From positions 496,001 through 560,000 of the forward strand of contig NZ_JACHBD010000001.1 in the NCBI RefSeq assembly GCF_014200175.1: DNA of 64,000 nt, read 5' to 3'. The position numbers and the translations under genes are program-made. The DNA is from Rhizobium lentis (GTDB taxonomy: Bacteria; Pseudomonadota; Alphaproteobacteria; Rhizobiales; Rhizobiaceae). The notes beneath the pieces are model-generated. The model saw nothing but the letters and a program-made list of their open reading frames with translations. It was not told the origin of the DNA and made no database searches. Numbering within the stretch: the first letter of the stretch is position 1; every line of letters starts with the position of its first letter. Below are positions 36,846 to 45,682 of the stretch, one piece after another.

Positions 36846-38054
36846 ATGAGCATTTCAGCCACTACGCCGGATAATGCCATTCCACGCGCGCTATCCCCCT
36901 GGCTCACCTTTCTTTTCGCCTCCGCCTGCGGGCTGGTGGCCGCCAATCTCTATTACGGCCAGCCGCTTGCTGGCCCGATCAGCGCCGATCTCGGCTTCAC
37001 GCCGGCCGCAACAGGGCTGATCGTTACGCTGACGCAGATCGGCTACGGCCTCGGCCTGCTGCTGATCGTGCCGCTCGGCGACCTCACTGAAAACCGCCGG
37101 TTGGTGCTGGCGTTGGTCGCCGTCTCCGCACTCGCCTTGATCGGTGCTGCGCTGTCGACAACACCCGCCATGTTCCTCACCGCCTCGCTGTCGATCGGCC
37201 TTGCCTCGGTCGCCGTCCAGGTGCTCGTGCCCTTCGCCGCCAACATGGCGCCGGATGCGACGCGCGGCCAGGTGGTCGGCAACATCATGAGCGGCCTGCT
37301 CTGCGGCATCATGCTCGCCCGCCCCTTCGCGAGCTTTCTCGCCGAGGCAGCCTCCTGGCACACGGTCTATTACGTCACCGCGACGTTGATGATCGTGCTC
37401 GCCGTCGTACTGCGTGCCAACCTGCCCGTCCGCGTGCCGAAGACGAAGGTCGGCTATGGCGAACTGCTTGCCTCCATGGCGCATCTGGCGCTGACCTCGC
37501 GCGTGCTGCAGCGCCGCGCCCTCTACCAGGCCGGCATGTTCGGCGCCTTCAGCCTGTTCTGGACGACGACGCCCCTGTTGCTCGCAAGTCCCGCCTTCGG
37601 CCTGACGCAGAACGGCATCGCGCTCTTCGCGCTTGCAGGTGCGGCCGGCGCCGTCGCTTCACCGATCGCCGGCCGGCTCGCCGATCGCGGCATGACGAGG
37701 ATCGCCTCGACGATCGCCATGCTCCTCGGCATGGCCTCCTTCCTGATCAGCCATCTCGCAGCCGACGGCTCGCTCACCGCGCTGATCCTGTTGACGGTCG
37801 CGGCGATCATGCTCGATTTCGGCGTGACGACCAATCTCGTCTGTGGCCAGCGCGCCATCTATGGGCTGAACCCGGAACATCGCAGCCGGCTGAATGGCCT
37901 CTTCATGGCCACCTTCTTTACCGGCGGCGCGATCGGCTCGGCACTCGGCGGCTGGGCCTATGCGACCGGCGGCTGGTCGATGACAGCCTGGATCGGCTTC
38001 GCCTTCCCGGCGCTCGCCTTCCTGCTATTTTTGACGGAAGGGCGCGGGAGGTAA
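36846..38054 (+). CDS. MFS transporter, arabinose-efflux (AraJ)-like
   Basis: 402 residues from ATG 36846, with CGGAG seven bases upstream; an upstream in-frame start would span low-complexity repeats. Twelve membrane helices. The A-like motif GLLLIVPLGDLTENRRLV lies between helices 2 and 3, LADRGMTRIA its second-half echo, and GAIGSALGGWAYATGGWS near the end. Such transporters pump small drugs or sugars by proton antiport. Probably controlled by the adjacent TetR protein. Confidence 0.9.
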   Translation: MSISATTPDNAIPRALSPWLTFLFASACGLVAANLYYGQPLAGPISADLGFTPAATGLIVTLTQIGYGLGLLLIVPLGDLTENRRLVLALVAVSALALIGAALSTTPAMFLTASLSIGLASVAVQVLVPFAANMAPDATRGQVVGNIMSGLLCGIMLARPFASFLAEAASWHTVYYVTATLMIVLAVVLRANLPVRVPKTKVGYGELLASMAHLALTSRVLQRRALYQAGMFGAFSLFWTTTPLLLASPAFGLTQNGIALFALAGAAGAVASPIAGRLADRGMTRIASTIAMLLGMASFLISHLAADGSLTALILLTVAAIMLDFGVTTNLVCGQRAIYGLNPEHRSRLNGLFMATFFTGGAIGSALGGWAYATGGWSMTAWIGFAFPALAFLLFLTEGRGR

Positions 38055-38161
38055 GCCTACCCGACGCACAATCCCGGAAATCGGAGTCGATCTCAGGATC
38101 ATACGTGAGTTAAAGTCAGAGGACGACAGGGTTTTCTCATTCTTGGAGGGAGGCATCCGTT

Positions 38162-38392
38162 ATGGAAATCGATGAAGAAAAGATCGACGACGCCGTTCTC
38201 GCTTTGCTCTAGCTGACGCTCCATGACGGCGATCGCGCCTGGAAAGGCTTCGACTGGGATGTCATGGATCGCCTGTACAAGAAGGGACTGATTGCCAATC
38301 CGCGAGGCAAGTCCAAGTCGGTCGTTCTGAGCGACGAAGGGTTGCAGCGGTCGGAGGAACTAATTCGCGCGCTGTTTACGCGCGCGAAGTGA
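38162..38392 (+). pseudogene. DUF6429-like gene interrupted by an amber codon
   Basis: A 76-codon frame starting MEIDEEKIDDAVLALL is broken by TAG at codon 17 (38210-38212) and continues LTLHDGDRAWKGFDWDVMDRLYKKG...VVLSDEGLQRSEEL to TGA. The two parts join without shift into one protein that I recognise as DUF6429-type (winged-helix-like, about 75 residues, scattered in Rhizobiales). In relatives the interrupted residue is usually a tyrosine or similar, one base change from TAG. GGAGGGAGG lies 10 bases upstream. So this is a recent nonsense mutation or a sequence error. Confidence 0.7.
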
Positions 38393-38409
38393 CAGAGGCT
38401 CTCGCCACT

Positions 38410-38826
38410 CTAGCTTTCGGCTGAATCGAATCGCGAGCGGGCGGCGCGGACCGCATCGTGGTTCGCCTCCGCCCAGTTCAACAGCTGCGACAGCGGCTGG
38501 TAGAGCGAACGGCCGAGATCGGTCATCGAATATTCGACGCTCGGCGGCTTGGTCGGGAAGACCTCGCGAGCGATATAACCGTCCCTCTGCAGGTCGCGCA
38601 GCGTCTGCGTCAGCATGCGCTGCGAGATATCGGGAAGCATCCGCCTGAGCTCGCCGAAGCGGCGGGGCTCGGCCGCCAGCACCTCCAGCAGCAGCGTCGA
38701 CCACTTGCCGCCGATCTGCTGCATCATGTCCCGGACCGGGCAATTGGAAAAATCGAGGCCGGCAAGATCGATCTCTCGCCGCCCCCCCGGCATCCTGTTC
38801 TTCAGACTGAGGACTGCGCCGCTCAT
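38410..38826 (-). CDS. HxlR-family transcriptional regulator (redox/quinone-sensor type)
   Basis: 138 residues. [63 protein letters not shown] (about 28-91) is the winged helix; a lone N-terminal cysteine (NCPVRD) is the position used in quinone- and aldehyde-sensing members such as QorR and YodB. It diverges from a quinone-reductase-like gene with a 123-bp spacer. AGAAGGGAAC lies upstream of the start. Its regulation of that gene is inferred from this well-known pairing. Confidence 0.92.
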   Translation of the reverse strand: MSGAVLSLKNRMPGGRREIDLAGLDFSNCPVRDMMQQIGGKWSTLLLEVLAAEPRRFGELRRMLPDISQRMLTQTLRDLQRDGYIAREVFPTKPPSVEYSMTDLGRSLYQPLSQLLNWAEANHDAVRAARSRFDSAES

Positions 38827-38949
38827 CTGCTGGTTCCCTTCTGGTAACTTACAGCCGAAAAACTGCCTTCTTTACACCGCGAAGTCAATTCCTATTCTAG
38901 TGTTAGTCTCTTTTTGAGACCACCTCGCACAATGCAAAAGGAACGACCC

Positions 38950-39858
38950 ATGAGCGAAACCATCCTGGTCACCGGCGCCGCCGGACAGCTCGGCCAGCGC
39001 GTCATCCATCACCTCATCGAGACCTACAAGGTCGCCCCCGGCCAGATCGTCGCGGCGACACGCAGCCCGGAAAAGCTCGCCGGGCTCGCCAGCAAGGGTG
39101 TCGCCACCCGCAAGGCCGATTTCGATGATGCCGCCAGCTTGGAACAGGCCTTCACCGGCATCGACCGCCTGCTGATTATCAGCACCGATGCGCTCGACAC
39201 CCCCGGCAAGCGCCTCGCCCAGCACAAGGCCGCCGTCGCCGCCGCCGCCAAGGCGGGTGTCAAGCACATCGCCTACACCTCGATGCCGGCGCCCGACAAT
39301 TCGCTCGTCACCTTCGCGCCTGACCATCTCGGCACTGAAAACGCTATTAAGGCAAGCGGCATCGCCTACACGATCATCCGCAACGCCTGGTACCACGACA
39401 ATTACCTGCACAGCATGCCGCACAACCTGCAGGGCGGCAAATGGTACAGCGCCACCGGCGACGGCAAGGTCGCGACCATCTCGCGCGACGACTGCGCGCT
39501 GGCGATCGCCGCAGCCCTTGCCGCCGGCACCTCCGAAAGCGCCACCTACACGCTGACCGGCGCGGAGTCGCTGAACAACCGCGAGATTGCGGTCATCGTC
39601 TCCGAAGCATCAGGCAAGCCGCTCGAAGTAGTCGACGTCAATGACGAACAGCTCGGCCAAGGCATGCGCGGCGCCGGCCTCCCTGGCTTCGTCGCCGACA
39701 TGCTGGTCTCCGCCGACGCCAACATCCGCGCCGGCAACTTCGACATCGTCACCGAGGATTTCACCAGGCTGGCGGGCAAACAGCTGCAATCGCTGAAGGA
39801 TTTCTTCGTGGCGCATAAGGCCGCTTTGACTGCTTCGGACAATGCCGGAGGTCATTGA
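38950..39858 (+). CDS. NmrA/QOR2-type NAD(P)H:quinone oxidoreductase
   Basis: 302 residues from ATG 38950 with AAGGA upstream. ILVTGAAGQLGQRVIHHL is the NADPH-binding loop, and ADFDDAASLEQAFTGIDRLLIIST, KHIAYTSMP, and GIAYTIIRNAWYHDNYL match the QOR2 (YtfG)-like NmrA family, atypical SDR proteins. It likely reduces quinones, protecting against electrophiles, under control of the divergent HxlR protein. Confidence 0.9.
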   Translation: MSETILVTGAAGQLGQRVIHHLIETYKVAPGQIVAATRSPEKLAGLASKGVATRKADFDDAASLEQAFTGIDRLLIISTDALDTPGKRLAQHKAAVAAAAKAGVKHIAYTSMPAPDNSLVTFAPDHLGTENAIKASGIAYTIIRNAWYHDNYLHSMPHNLQGGKWYSATGDGKVATISRDDCALAIAAALAAGTSESATYTLTGAESLNNREIAVIVSEASGKPLEVVDVNDEQLGQGMRGAGLPGFVADMLVSADANIRAGNFDIVTEDFTRLAGKQLQSLKDFFVAHKAALTASDNAGGH

Positions 39859-39874
39859 GCTTTTCGTACCTCCC

Positions 39875-40090
39875 TGCGCTGTGCAGGGATGAACGAGCTC
39901 AAATTTCAGGCGCTGAAAATCTCATCAGGTGTGTGAGTCACTCACGGCGCAGACGCGCCGTGGCTGGATTCCTGTGCTTGTCACAGGAATCCAGCGCGCC
40001 CAAGTCCTTGGGCGGAAAAGACTTTTCTTCACCTCCCATTGAAGCGCGCGTCGCAAAGGCGATGACGGGCTTCGAAGGAACCAACCCTTC
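39875..40090. repeat. Palindromic intergenic repeat region
   Basis: Between the quinone reductase and pdxJ genes. Three dyads lie in a row: CCCTGCGCTGTGCAGGG (39875-39891), CTGGATTCC...GGAATCCAG around GTGCTTGTCAC (39963-39992), and GCCCAAGTCCTTGGGC (39998-40013). Compact palindromes in series are characteristic of rhizobial mosaic repeats. No coding potential. Confidence 0.6.
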
Positions 40091-40091
40091 C

Positions 40092-40853
40092 TTAAACCAC
40101 CTGTCCGCAAGCCCGGCAAAACCGCCGCACCGTCCCGGCCATCCCATACTCTAGCGCATCGGCGGTCAGCCCGTGGCCGATCGAGACTTCGGCAAGGTCG
40201 GGAATCCGCTTAACCAATGCCGGCAGGTTCGCGACCGTCAGATCGTGCCCGGCGTTGACGGCAAGACCGATGGCGAGCGCGGCATCCGCCGTCTTCCCGA
40301 GCGCTTCGAGGATCGGCGTTGCCCGTTCCGGCGCGTCATAGCAGCCGCCATAGGGGCCAGTATAAAGTTCGATCCGGTCGGCGCCTGTTGCTTTCGCCAG
40401 CTTTACCGCGTCCGCATCCCCATCCCCGTCGGCAAAGAGCGAGACGCGACATCCCATGTTCTTTAGCCGCGCGACGACATCGGTCAGGAACCCGTGGTGC
40501 TTGCGGAAATCCCAGCCGTGGTCGGAGGTTGCCTGCGCGGGATCATCGGGCACCAGCGTCACCTGCTCGGGTGCGGCGCCGGCGCAGAGTTCGAGGAATT
40601 CCTCGGTGGGATAGCCCTCGATGTTGAACTCAGCCTGCGGGAATTCGTCGTCGATAAGATTGCGGATCACGGGCAGGTCGGAAAAGCGAATGTGGCGCTG
40701 GTCGGGACGCGGATGCACGGTCAGGCCGCTGGCGCCGGCGGCAAGGGCGATTCGCCCGAGCGCTTCGACGCTCGGCCAGGGCAGGTCGCGCCGGTTGCGC
40801 AGCATGGCGATGGCATTGAGGTTCACGGAGAGCTTGGCGGGCATGGCTGGCAT
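40092..40853 (-). CDS. pdxJ: Pyridoxine 5'-phosphate synthase
   Basis: 253 residues. It condenses 1-deoxy-D-xylulose 5-phosphate with 3-amino-2-oxopropyl phosphate to pyridoxine 5'-phosphate, the DXP-dependent vitamin B6 route. [57 protein letters not shown] and [10 protein letters not shown]...[11 protein letters not shown] are family marks, with catalytic histidine and glutamates present. The C-terminus ends with CRACGQVV, an unusual cysteine pair. It stands alone, with 424 bases upstream before the MerR-type gene. Confidence 0.95.
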   Translation of the reverse strand: MPAMPAKLSVNLNAIAMLRNRRDLPWPSVEALGRIALAAGASGLTVHPRPDQRHIRFSDLPVIRNLIDDEFPQAEFNIEGYPTEEFLELCAGAAPEQVTLVPDDPAQATSDHGWDFRKHHGFLTDVVARLKNMGCRVSLFADGDGDADAVKLAKATGADRIELYTGPYGGCYDAPERATPILEALGKTADAALAIGLAVNAGHDLTVANLPALVKRIPDLAEVSIGHGLTADALEYGMAGTVRRFCRACGQVV

Positions 40854-41277
40854 CCATTGGTCAAGGAAACGGAAGGTCCGCTTTTAAGCCAAGTGCCTGG
40901 CGATGGCCAACGAGATTCGCAGATAGATGCGATGCCGGTCGCTGATGAAAGCGCAGCATTTCCAACAAGCATTGGCCGGGAAGAGTATTTACCGTCGCCT
41001 TTCAAGGCGACTCGCTGATGCGGCGGCGCAACACATGTTTTGCGGCAGCACACACGAAATCACGCCGTCACGTTGCTATCCCATTTAAAAGAGATTATTT
41101 TTAGCACTTATAAAAACAATCGTTCACGCATAACGTGGACATTGTATCGCGTAATCGTACGCCGCGTACTGCTTCTTTCCCCACGAATAAGACCGCCTAG
41201 AGGAAACCCCACTCGCCGCGCCCGGGAAGCAACTGGCAAATCCGCATGAGGTGCAACAAGATGCCCTAGGAGGGTTC
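40854..41277. other. Long AT-rich intergenic region upstream of MerR-LuxR gene
   Basis: 424 bases without a supported gene. Bases about 41080-41125 are strikingly AT-rich for this genome (AAAAGAGATTATTTTTAGC, CTTATAAAAAC), which may hold a promoter. CGTAATCGTACGCCGCGTAC (41147-41166) has overlapping dyads. The 3' end AGGAGGG (41268-41274) is the ribosome site of the following gene. AT-richness may mark a regulatory or acquired segment. Confidence 0.55.
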
Positions 41278-41970
41278 ATGCCAGACGGTTCCAAACGCCT
41301 GTTTGCTGCCGCCGGTTTCGCTTCGGAGGCCCGGTCGAAATACCGGTTCCTGCCTTCGGCCGCGCTGCCGCCGGATCTACCGGAAGGTCCAGTGCCCATT
41401 GCCGATATGGCCAACGCTTTCGGCGTTACGCACAGGACGCTGCATTTCTATGAAGAGAAGGGATTGATTTCGGCCAACCGCATCGGCCTGATGCGGGTCT
41501 ACGGCCAGGACGAAGTGATGCGCATGGCCGTCATCACCGTCTGCCGCGAGACGGGCATGCCGATTGCCGTGATCCAGGAATTGATGGACGAGCTTCGCAA
41601 AGCCGATTCGCAGGAAAGGGCCGAGGTAATGTTCCGCGAGGCCTTGCAGGTGCGTCGGCGCGAGCTGACGGCGGAGATGTCGACGCTGCACCGCCAGCTC
41701 CAGCAGGTCGGCGACCTCCTTGATTACGACGGCAGCATCGAGACGCAGCCGCTCAACGACAATCAGGACAGTTCCAGCCTGACCCCGCAGGAAAAGCGCT
41801 GCCTGGAATTAATGGCGGAAGGCTATTCCACCCAGCGCATCGCCCGGGCACTCGACCTGAAACACGACGAGACGAGGGATCTCGAAGCCGGAATTATTTT
41901 GAAGTTCCGCGCCAACAACCGCTTCCAGGCCATCGCCAAGGCCGTCCTGCTCGGCATCGTGCAAGCCTGA
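41278..41970 (+). CDS. MerR-type regulator with C-terminal LuxR-type HTH
   Basis: 230 residues from ATG 41278, just after AGGAGGG. Residues about 40-110 form a MerR winged helix (PIADMANAFGVTHRTLHFYEEKGLISANRIGLMRVYGQDEVMRM), then a coiled dimerisation helix (about 115-150). The C-terminal 65 residues LTPQEKRCLELMAEGYSTQRIARALDLKHDETRDLEAGI resemble a LuxR/GerE HTH. Two DNA-binding domains in one chain is unusual. I recall similar proteins in rhizobia but no function. The long AT-rich upstream region may be its target. Confidence 0.85.
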   Translation: MPDGSKRLFAAAGFASEARSKYRFLPSAALPPDLPEGPVPIADMANAFGVTHRTLHFYEEKGLISANRIGLMRVYGQDEVMRMAVITVCRETGMPIAVIQELMDELRKADSQERAEVMFREALQVRRRELTAEMSTLHRQLQQVGDLLDYDGSIETQPLNDNQDSSSLTPQEKRCLELMAEGYSTQRIARALDLKHDETRDLEAGIILKFRANNRFQAIAKAVLLGIVQA

Positions 41971-42023
41971 CGCCTGCCAGCCGCCCCGACGGCCGCCACC
42001 GTCCCCTTCCCGCCGAACCCTCA

Positions 42024-43151
42024 TCAGCGAACGATCGTCAGGGTCTCCGCCGCGCGAGTGATCGCTGTATAGAGCCAGCGTTCGCGCGTGTCGCGAAAGG
42101 CCCAGCTCTCGTCGAACAGCACGACATCGTTCCATTGTGAGCCCTGCGCCTTGTGAACTGTCAGTGCATAGCCGTAGTCGAACTCGTCGTAGCGCTTGCG
42201 GGTATTCCAGGGAATCTCGCCTTCGACATTCTCGAACGCCTGTTTCAACAGCTTGATCTTGGCCGCCCCCCGGTCCATGTCGTCGTCCTCGGGACGGACG
42301 AGCAGGTTGATGCCGGGTTTTGTCGTTTCCTTCGACGAGGTCATCACCTGCCACAGCGAGCCGTTGAGCAAGCCCTTGGCGGGGTCGTTTCGGAGGCAGA
42401 CGAGCTTGTCGCCGGTCTGCGGATAATCGGCGTTAAAACCTTTCAGCTCGCGCAGGCGCTGATTGTAGCGCCGCCGGGTGCGGTTGGTGCCGACGAGCAC
42501 TTGGTCGGCATTAAGCACCAGCTGCTGCGTCACCTCGTTCTTCGAGATCACCTTGGCCGTGCCGTAGTCGCCGTACATCACCTCATTGCCTTCGCGCACC
42601 TGCATGGCGAGCTTGATAATCGGATTGTCGCGCGCCTGGCGGTGAATATCGGTGAGGAGGTAATCCGGTTCCTGATTGGTGAAGTAACCGCCGCCCGAAA
42701 CCGGCGGCAGCTGGCCGGGATCGCCAAGCACCAGGATCGGCGTGCCGAAGCTCATCAGGTCCTTGCCGAGCGCCTCGTCAACCATCGAGCATTCGTCGAC
42801 GATGATCAGTGCGGCTTTCGCGACCGGGCTCTGCCGGTTGATCGAAAACATCGGCGCGATGGAGGTCTTGCCGGTTTCCTCGTCCTCCACCGCCTCCTCG
42901 CCGCGTGGCCGATAGATCAGCGAATGGATCGTCTTGGCATTGGAGGCGCCGCGCGAGCGCAGCACCTGCGCGGCCTTGCCGGTGAAGGCGGCAAACAGCA
43001 CATCGCCGTCGACATTCTCGGCGAAATGCCTGGCAAGCGTCGTCTTGCCCGTCCCGGCATAGCCGAACAGGCGAAAGAGCGGCGAGCGCCCTTCATTCAG
43101 CCATTTCGAAACAGCCTTCAGGGCTTCGTCTTGTTGCGGCGCAAATTGCAT
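42024..43151 (-). CDS. RecD-like/Dda-like superfamily 1B helicase
   Basis: 375 residues. Walker A is LFGYAGTGKTTLARHFA (near 25-41), motif Ia TGKAAQVLRSRG, motif II IIVDECSMVDEALG, motif III VLGDPGQLPPV and DIHRQARDNPIIKLA, and the C-terminal ATPase motifs YGYALTVHKAQGSQWNDVVLF and LYTAITRA. It is a stand-alone SF1B helicase without RecBC, similar to phage Dda, acting 5'-3'. Its substrate in the cell is unknown. Confidence 0.9.
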   Translation of the reverse strand: MQFAPQQDEALKAVSKWLNEGRSPLFRLFGYAGTGKTTLARHFAENVDGDVLFAAFTGKAAQVLRSRGASNAKTIHSLIYRPRGEEAVEDEETGKTSIAPMFSINRQSPVAKAALIIVDECSMVDEALGKDLMSFGTPILVLGDPGQLPPVSGGGYFTNQEPDYLLTDIHRQARDNPIIKLAMQVREGNEVMYGDYGTAKVISKNEVTQQLVLNADQVLVGTNRTRRRYNQRLRELKGFNADYPQTGDKLVCLRNDPAKGLLNGSLWQVMTSSKETTKPGINLLVRPEDDDMDRGAAKIKLLKQAFENVEGEIPWNTRKRYDEFDYGYALTVHKAQGSQWNDVVLFDESWAFRDTRERWLYTAITRAAETLTIVR

Positions 43152-43323
43152 AGCCCGCCGACTTGGCAGGATTCGCAGCTGTTAGGCAAGGCGGAAACTG
43201 ACGCGGCACGACCAGATTGACGGAGGGATGACCTACTTCATTAACTGCATCCAAGGTAGCACCAGTGACAAGCGTTGCAAAATCCTGCAAAGAAGTCTCC
43301 CCACGGTTGTGCTGTAGAATAAG

Positions 43324-44037
43324 ATGATATCGCTCAAGAAAACTGCCTTTGCATGCGCTGCCTTGGTTGGCGCGATCGGGATTGCCGCTGTGTTGGTTCC
43401 CGCTAAACCCTCTTTCGCGCGAAAACCCATCGAAATTTTTCCAAGGGAGACGAGCGAAACATGCCGGGATGGAGATGCCACGCTTTATGATCAGTGTTCT
43501 GATCAGGTCCAGATTTATCGAATGGCGATGGCGAAGGCAGTTGCGGAGCACAAAACCGTGCTGGTCTCCTACGGTGCTGAATGGTGCATATGGTGCCACG
43601 TCTTCGACGCCTATATTCATGGCGAGACGGATAAGTTCACCTATCGCTTTGGCAGCCCGAGCCAGCCTGTACCCAGCCATACCGCAACACTTTACGAACG
43701 TCCGCCTTCCGATATATCAAAAAGCGCCGAACGGCTTAACGCCTATGTGGCGGACAATTTCGTCGTGCTTCACATCGATCAGCAATATGCAAATGGCATG
43801 GATGTGCTCGACTTGACGGATGCCGCCAAACATCTCGGTCCTGGTATTCCGTTTATTTTCACTCTCGACGGAGACGGCAAATTCGCCGCCGAGCTTGTGC
43901 ACGACACCGTCGAAATGCGCCGAGACAGCGCCGACTGGTACAGAGGCTATGAGCGCGACAGGCTGCTGACCTCGCTGACTGCGATGCGCAACAAGGCTCA
44001 AGTTGCTTCTCCGCTCGCTGCGCGAGTCGGGCAATAG
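43324..44037 (+). CDS. Exported thioredoxin-fold protein
   Basis: 237 residues. A signal peptide lies at 1-32 (KTAFACAALVGAIGIAAVLV). VLVSYGAEWCIWCHVFDAYI holds the redox pair Cys88-Ile-Trp-Cys91, and HLGPGIPFIFTLDGDGKF the cis-proline and following strand. Additional cysteines at 47 and 58 could form a second disulfide. It is close to DUF255/Thioredoxin_7-like periplasmic reductases. The start has a weak ribosome site. Neighbours give no partner. Confidence 0.82.
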   Translation: MISLKKTAFACAALVGAIGIAAVLVPAKPSFARKPIEIFPRETSETCRDGDATLYDQCSDQVQIYRMAMAKAVAEHKTVLVSYGAEWCIWCHVFDAYIHGETDKFTYRFGSPSQPVPSHTATLYERPPSDISKSAERLNAYVADNFVVLHIDQQYANGMDVLDLTDAAKHLGPGIPFIFTLDGDGKFAAELVHDTVEMRRDSADWYRGYERDRLLTSLTAMRNKAQVASPLAARVGQ

Positions 44038-44097
44038 GCCAGTCCATCCGCCTCAGCGCGAAGGCATTTTTTATCGGGGCTCTTTTCCGGCGCAGGC

Positions 44098-45003
44098 TTA
44101 GCCGCTTGCGCACATCGATGGATCCTTACCGACCACAGCAGTCAGAAAGTCCAGAACTGTCTTGACGCGCAGCGGCATGTTCCGTCTCGAGGGATAGACG
44201 ACGGTGATCGGCAGGCGGCTCGGCTGAAAATTCTCCATCACGGGAATCAGTCGGCCGGCGGCGATGTCGGGCACGGCGATGATATGGGAAAGCACCGCCA
44301 GGCCGGCGCCGGCGAGCGCCGCCCTATGAATGGCAATCGCGTTGCAGGCGGTCAGCCGCGGCGTGATCCTGACCGATATGTCTTCCGACCCGTTCGAGAA
44401 GGACCATGTGCACGTGTCGCCTGCCCTATCATAGCACAGGCATTCATGGTCTCTGATGTCCTTTGGCGCGCGCGGGGCCGCCTTGCGCGCGAGATAAGCG
44501 GGCGACGCGACGAGGAATGCCGTCGTCCAGCCGATCCGGCGACAGACGAGGCTGCTGTCGGCGACCGAACCGAGCCGCACTTCCAGATCGAGGCGCTCCT
44601 CGATCATATCGGAGCTCTGTTCCCGGAAGATGAGTTCGACTGAAAGCTTCGGGTGGGCGGCAAGAAGATCGCCGAGCCTTTCGCTCAAATAGAGGCCGAG
44701 CGGCGCGGGTACGCTGAGCCTGACCTTTCCCGAGGCCGTGGCGCCGTTCGAGCCTGCCGCATCACCAAGCTCCTCGACCGCCTCGAGAATTCGGAGCGCC
44801 ATCGGCAGCATGCGCTCCCCTTCCGCCGTCAGCGACAGGCCGCTCGTCGTACGATGCAGGAGGCGGGTGTTGAAATGGCTTTCGAGGGACGCAACCTGAC
44901 GCGAAACCGCCGGCTGCGTCACGTCGAGATCATGCGCCGCCGCTGAGAACGAACCGGTCACCGCGACGCGTTGGAAGGTCCGCAATGCCGAAACGATATC
45001 CAT
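44098..45003 (-). CDS. LysR-family transcriptional regulator
   Basis: 301 residues. HTH VTGSFSAAAHDLDVTQPAVSRQVASLESHFNTRLLHRTTSGLSLTAEGERM (15-65), then a periplasmic-binding-like effector domain, GKVRLSVPAPLGLYLSERLGDLL. It diverges from the AhpD-SDR-cupin-MscS operon, with 131 bases between starts. That region also holds a strong Rrf2-type dyad. LysR likely co-controls the operon; inducer unknown. Confidence 0.92.
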   Translation of the reverse strand: MDIVSALRTFQRVAVTGSFSAAAHDLDVTQPAVSRQVASLESHFNTRLLHRTTSGLSLTAEGERMLPMALRILEAVEELGDAAGSNGATASGKVRLSVPAPLGLYLSERLGDLLAAHPKLSVELIFREQSSDMIEERLDLEVRLGSVADSSLVCRRIGWTTAFLVASPAYLARKAAPRAPKDIRDHECLCYDRAGDTCTWSFSNGSEDISVRITPRLTACNAIAIHRAALAGAGLAVLSHIIAVPDIAAGRLIPVMENFQPSRLPITVVYPSRRNMPLRVKTVLDFLTAVVGKDPSMCASG

Positions 45004-45073
45004 CCCTGCCCCCTCATACTTTTGCGCATAGGCTTTATGCAGGCAAACTAGGCGAGAATGGCTTTACAGTCCA

Positions 45074-45118
45074 GGAATTAAGGATATCTTTTATCCATAA
45101 GGATATTAAATGTCCTTA
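45074..45118. promoter_or_regulatory. Rrf2-type operator before the AhpD-like operon
   Basis: GGAATTAAGGATAT-N5-ATCC at 45074-45096 matches, with two differences in 23 bases, the site at 48999-49021 before the Rrf2 gene. A second dyad TAAGGATA...TGTCCTTA follows at 45098-45118. They lie 17-61 bases upstream of the AhpD-like ATG. Rrf2 proteins bind AT-rich dyads of this kind, so the neighbouring Rrf2 is the likely binder. Confidence 0.75.
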
Positions 45119-45134
45119 ATTGAGGAGAAACGAC

Positions 45135-45614
45135 ATGACCCAGCGATTGAATTACGCCCAGCAATCCCCCGAACTTTTCAAGAAATTCATGGAATTCAGC
45201 ATGGCGCTGAGAAGCAGCGTCATCGATGAGAAGCTTCAGGCGCTCATCGAGATCCGCGCCTCACAGATCAACGGATGCGGCTTCTGCCTCGACATGCATG
45301 TAAAGCAGGCAAAGATCCATGGCGAGACGGAGCTGCGGCTTCACCACGTCGCCATCTGGCGGGAGTCGAACCTGTTCGTTCCCCGCGAGCGCGCGGCCCT
45401 TGCCTGGACCGAGGCGCTGACGAAGCTTCCCGAAGGCGGCGTATCTGATGAAATCTACGAGCGGGTGCGCGGCCAGCTTTCCGAGAAGGAAATCTCCGAC
45501 CTCACCTTCGTCGTCATGGCCATCAATGCCTGGAACCGCGTCAATGTCGGCTTCAAGACCGTGCCCGGCTCGGCCGACAAGGCCTACGGCCTTGATAAGG
45601 CTGGCCTGAACTAG
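45135..45614 (+). CDS. Carboxymuconolactone decarboxylase family, AhpD-like
   Basis: 159 residues from ATG 45135 with GAGGAGAA upstream. IEIRASQINGCGFCLDMHVKQA carries Cys48-x2-Cys51 and His55, the AhpD peroxidase/reductase-like active site. The family commonly guards against hydroperoxides or acts on lactones. It heads an operon with an NAD(P)-binding protein, a secreted cupin and an MscS channel, and sits behind Rrf2-type dyads. Role as an antioxidant enzyme is inference. Confidence 0.9.
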   Translation: MTQRLNYAQQSPELFKKFMEFSMALRSSVIDEKLQALIEIRASQINGCGFCLDMHVKQAKIHGETELRLHHVAIWRESNLFVPRERAALAWTEALTKLPEGGVSDEIYERVRGQLSEKEISDLTFVVMAINAWNRVNVGFKTVPGSADKAYGLDKAGLN

Positions 45615-45682
45615 TTCACGCAATTCATTGAGAAGATTCAGCTTTGACGCTGCCGCACCGCGGCAGCGAATGGAGATCTGTT

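Noticed and set aside
36789..36846. Longer N-terminus for the MFS transporter
   Set aside because: The extension is basic and low in hydrophobicity; ATG 36846 has CGGAG at good spacing and fits the family start.
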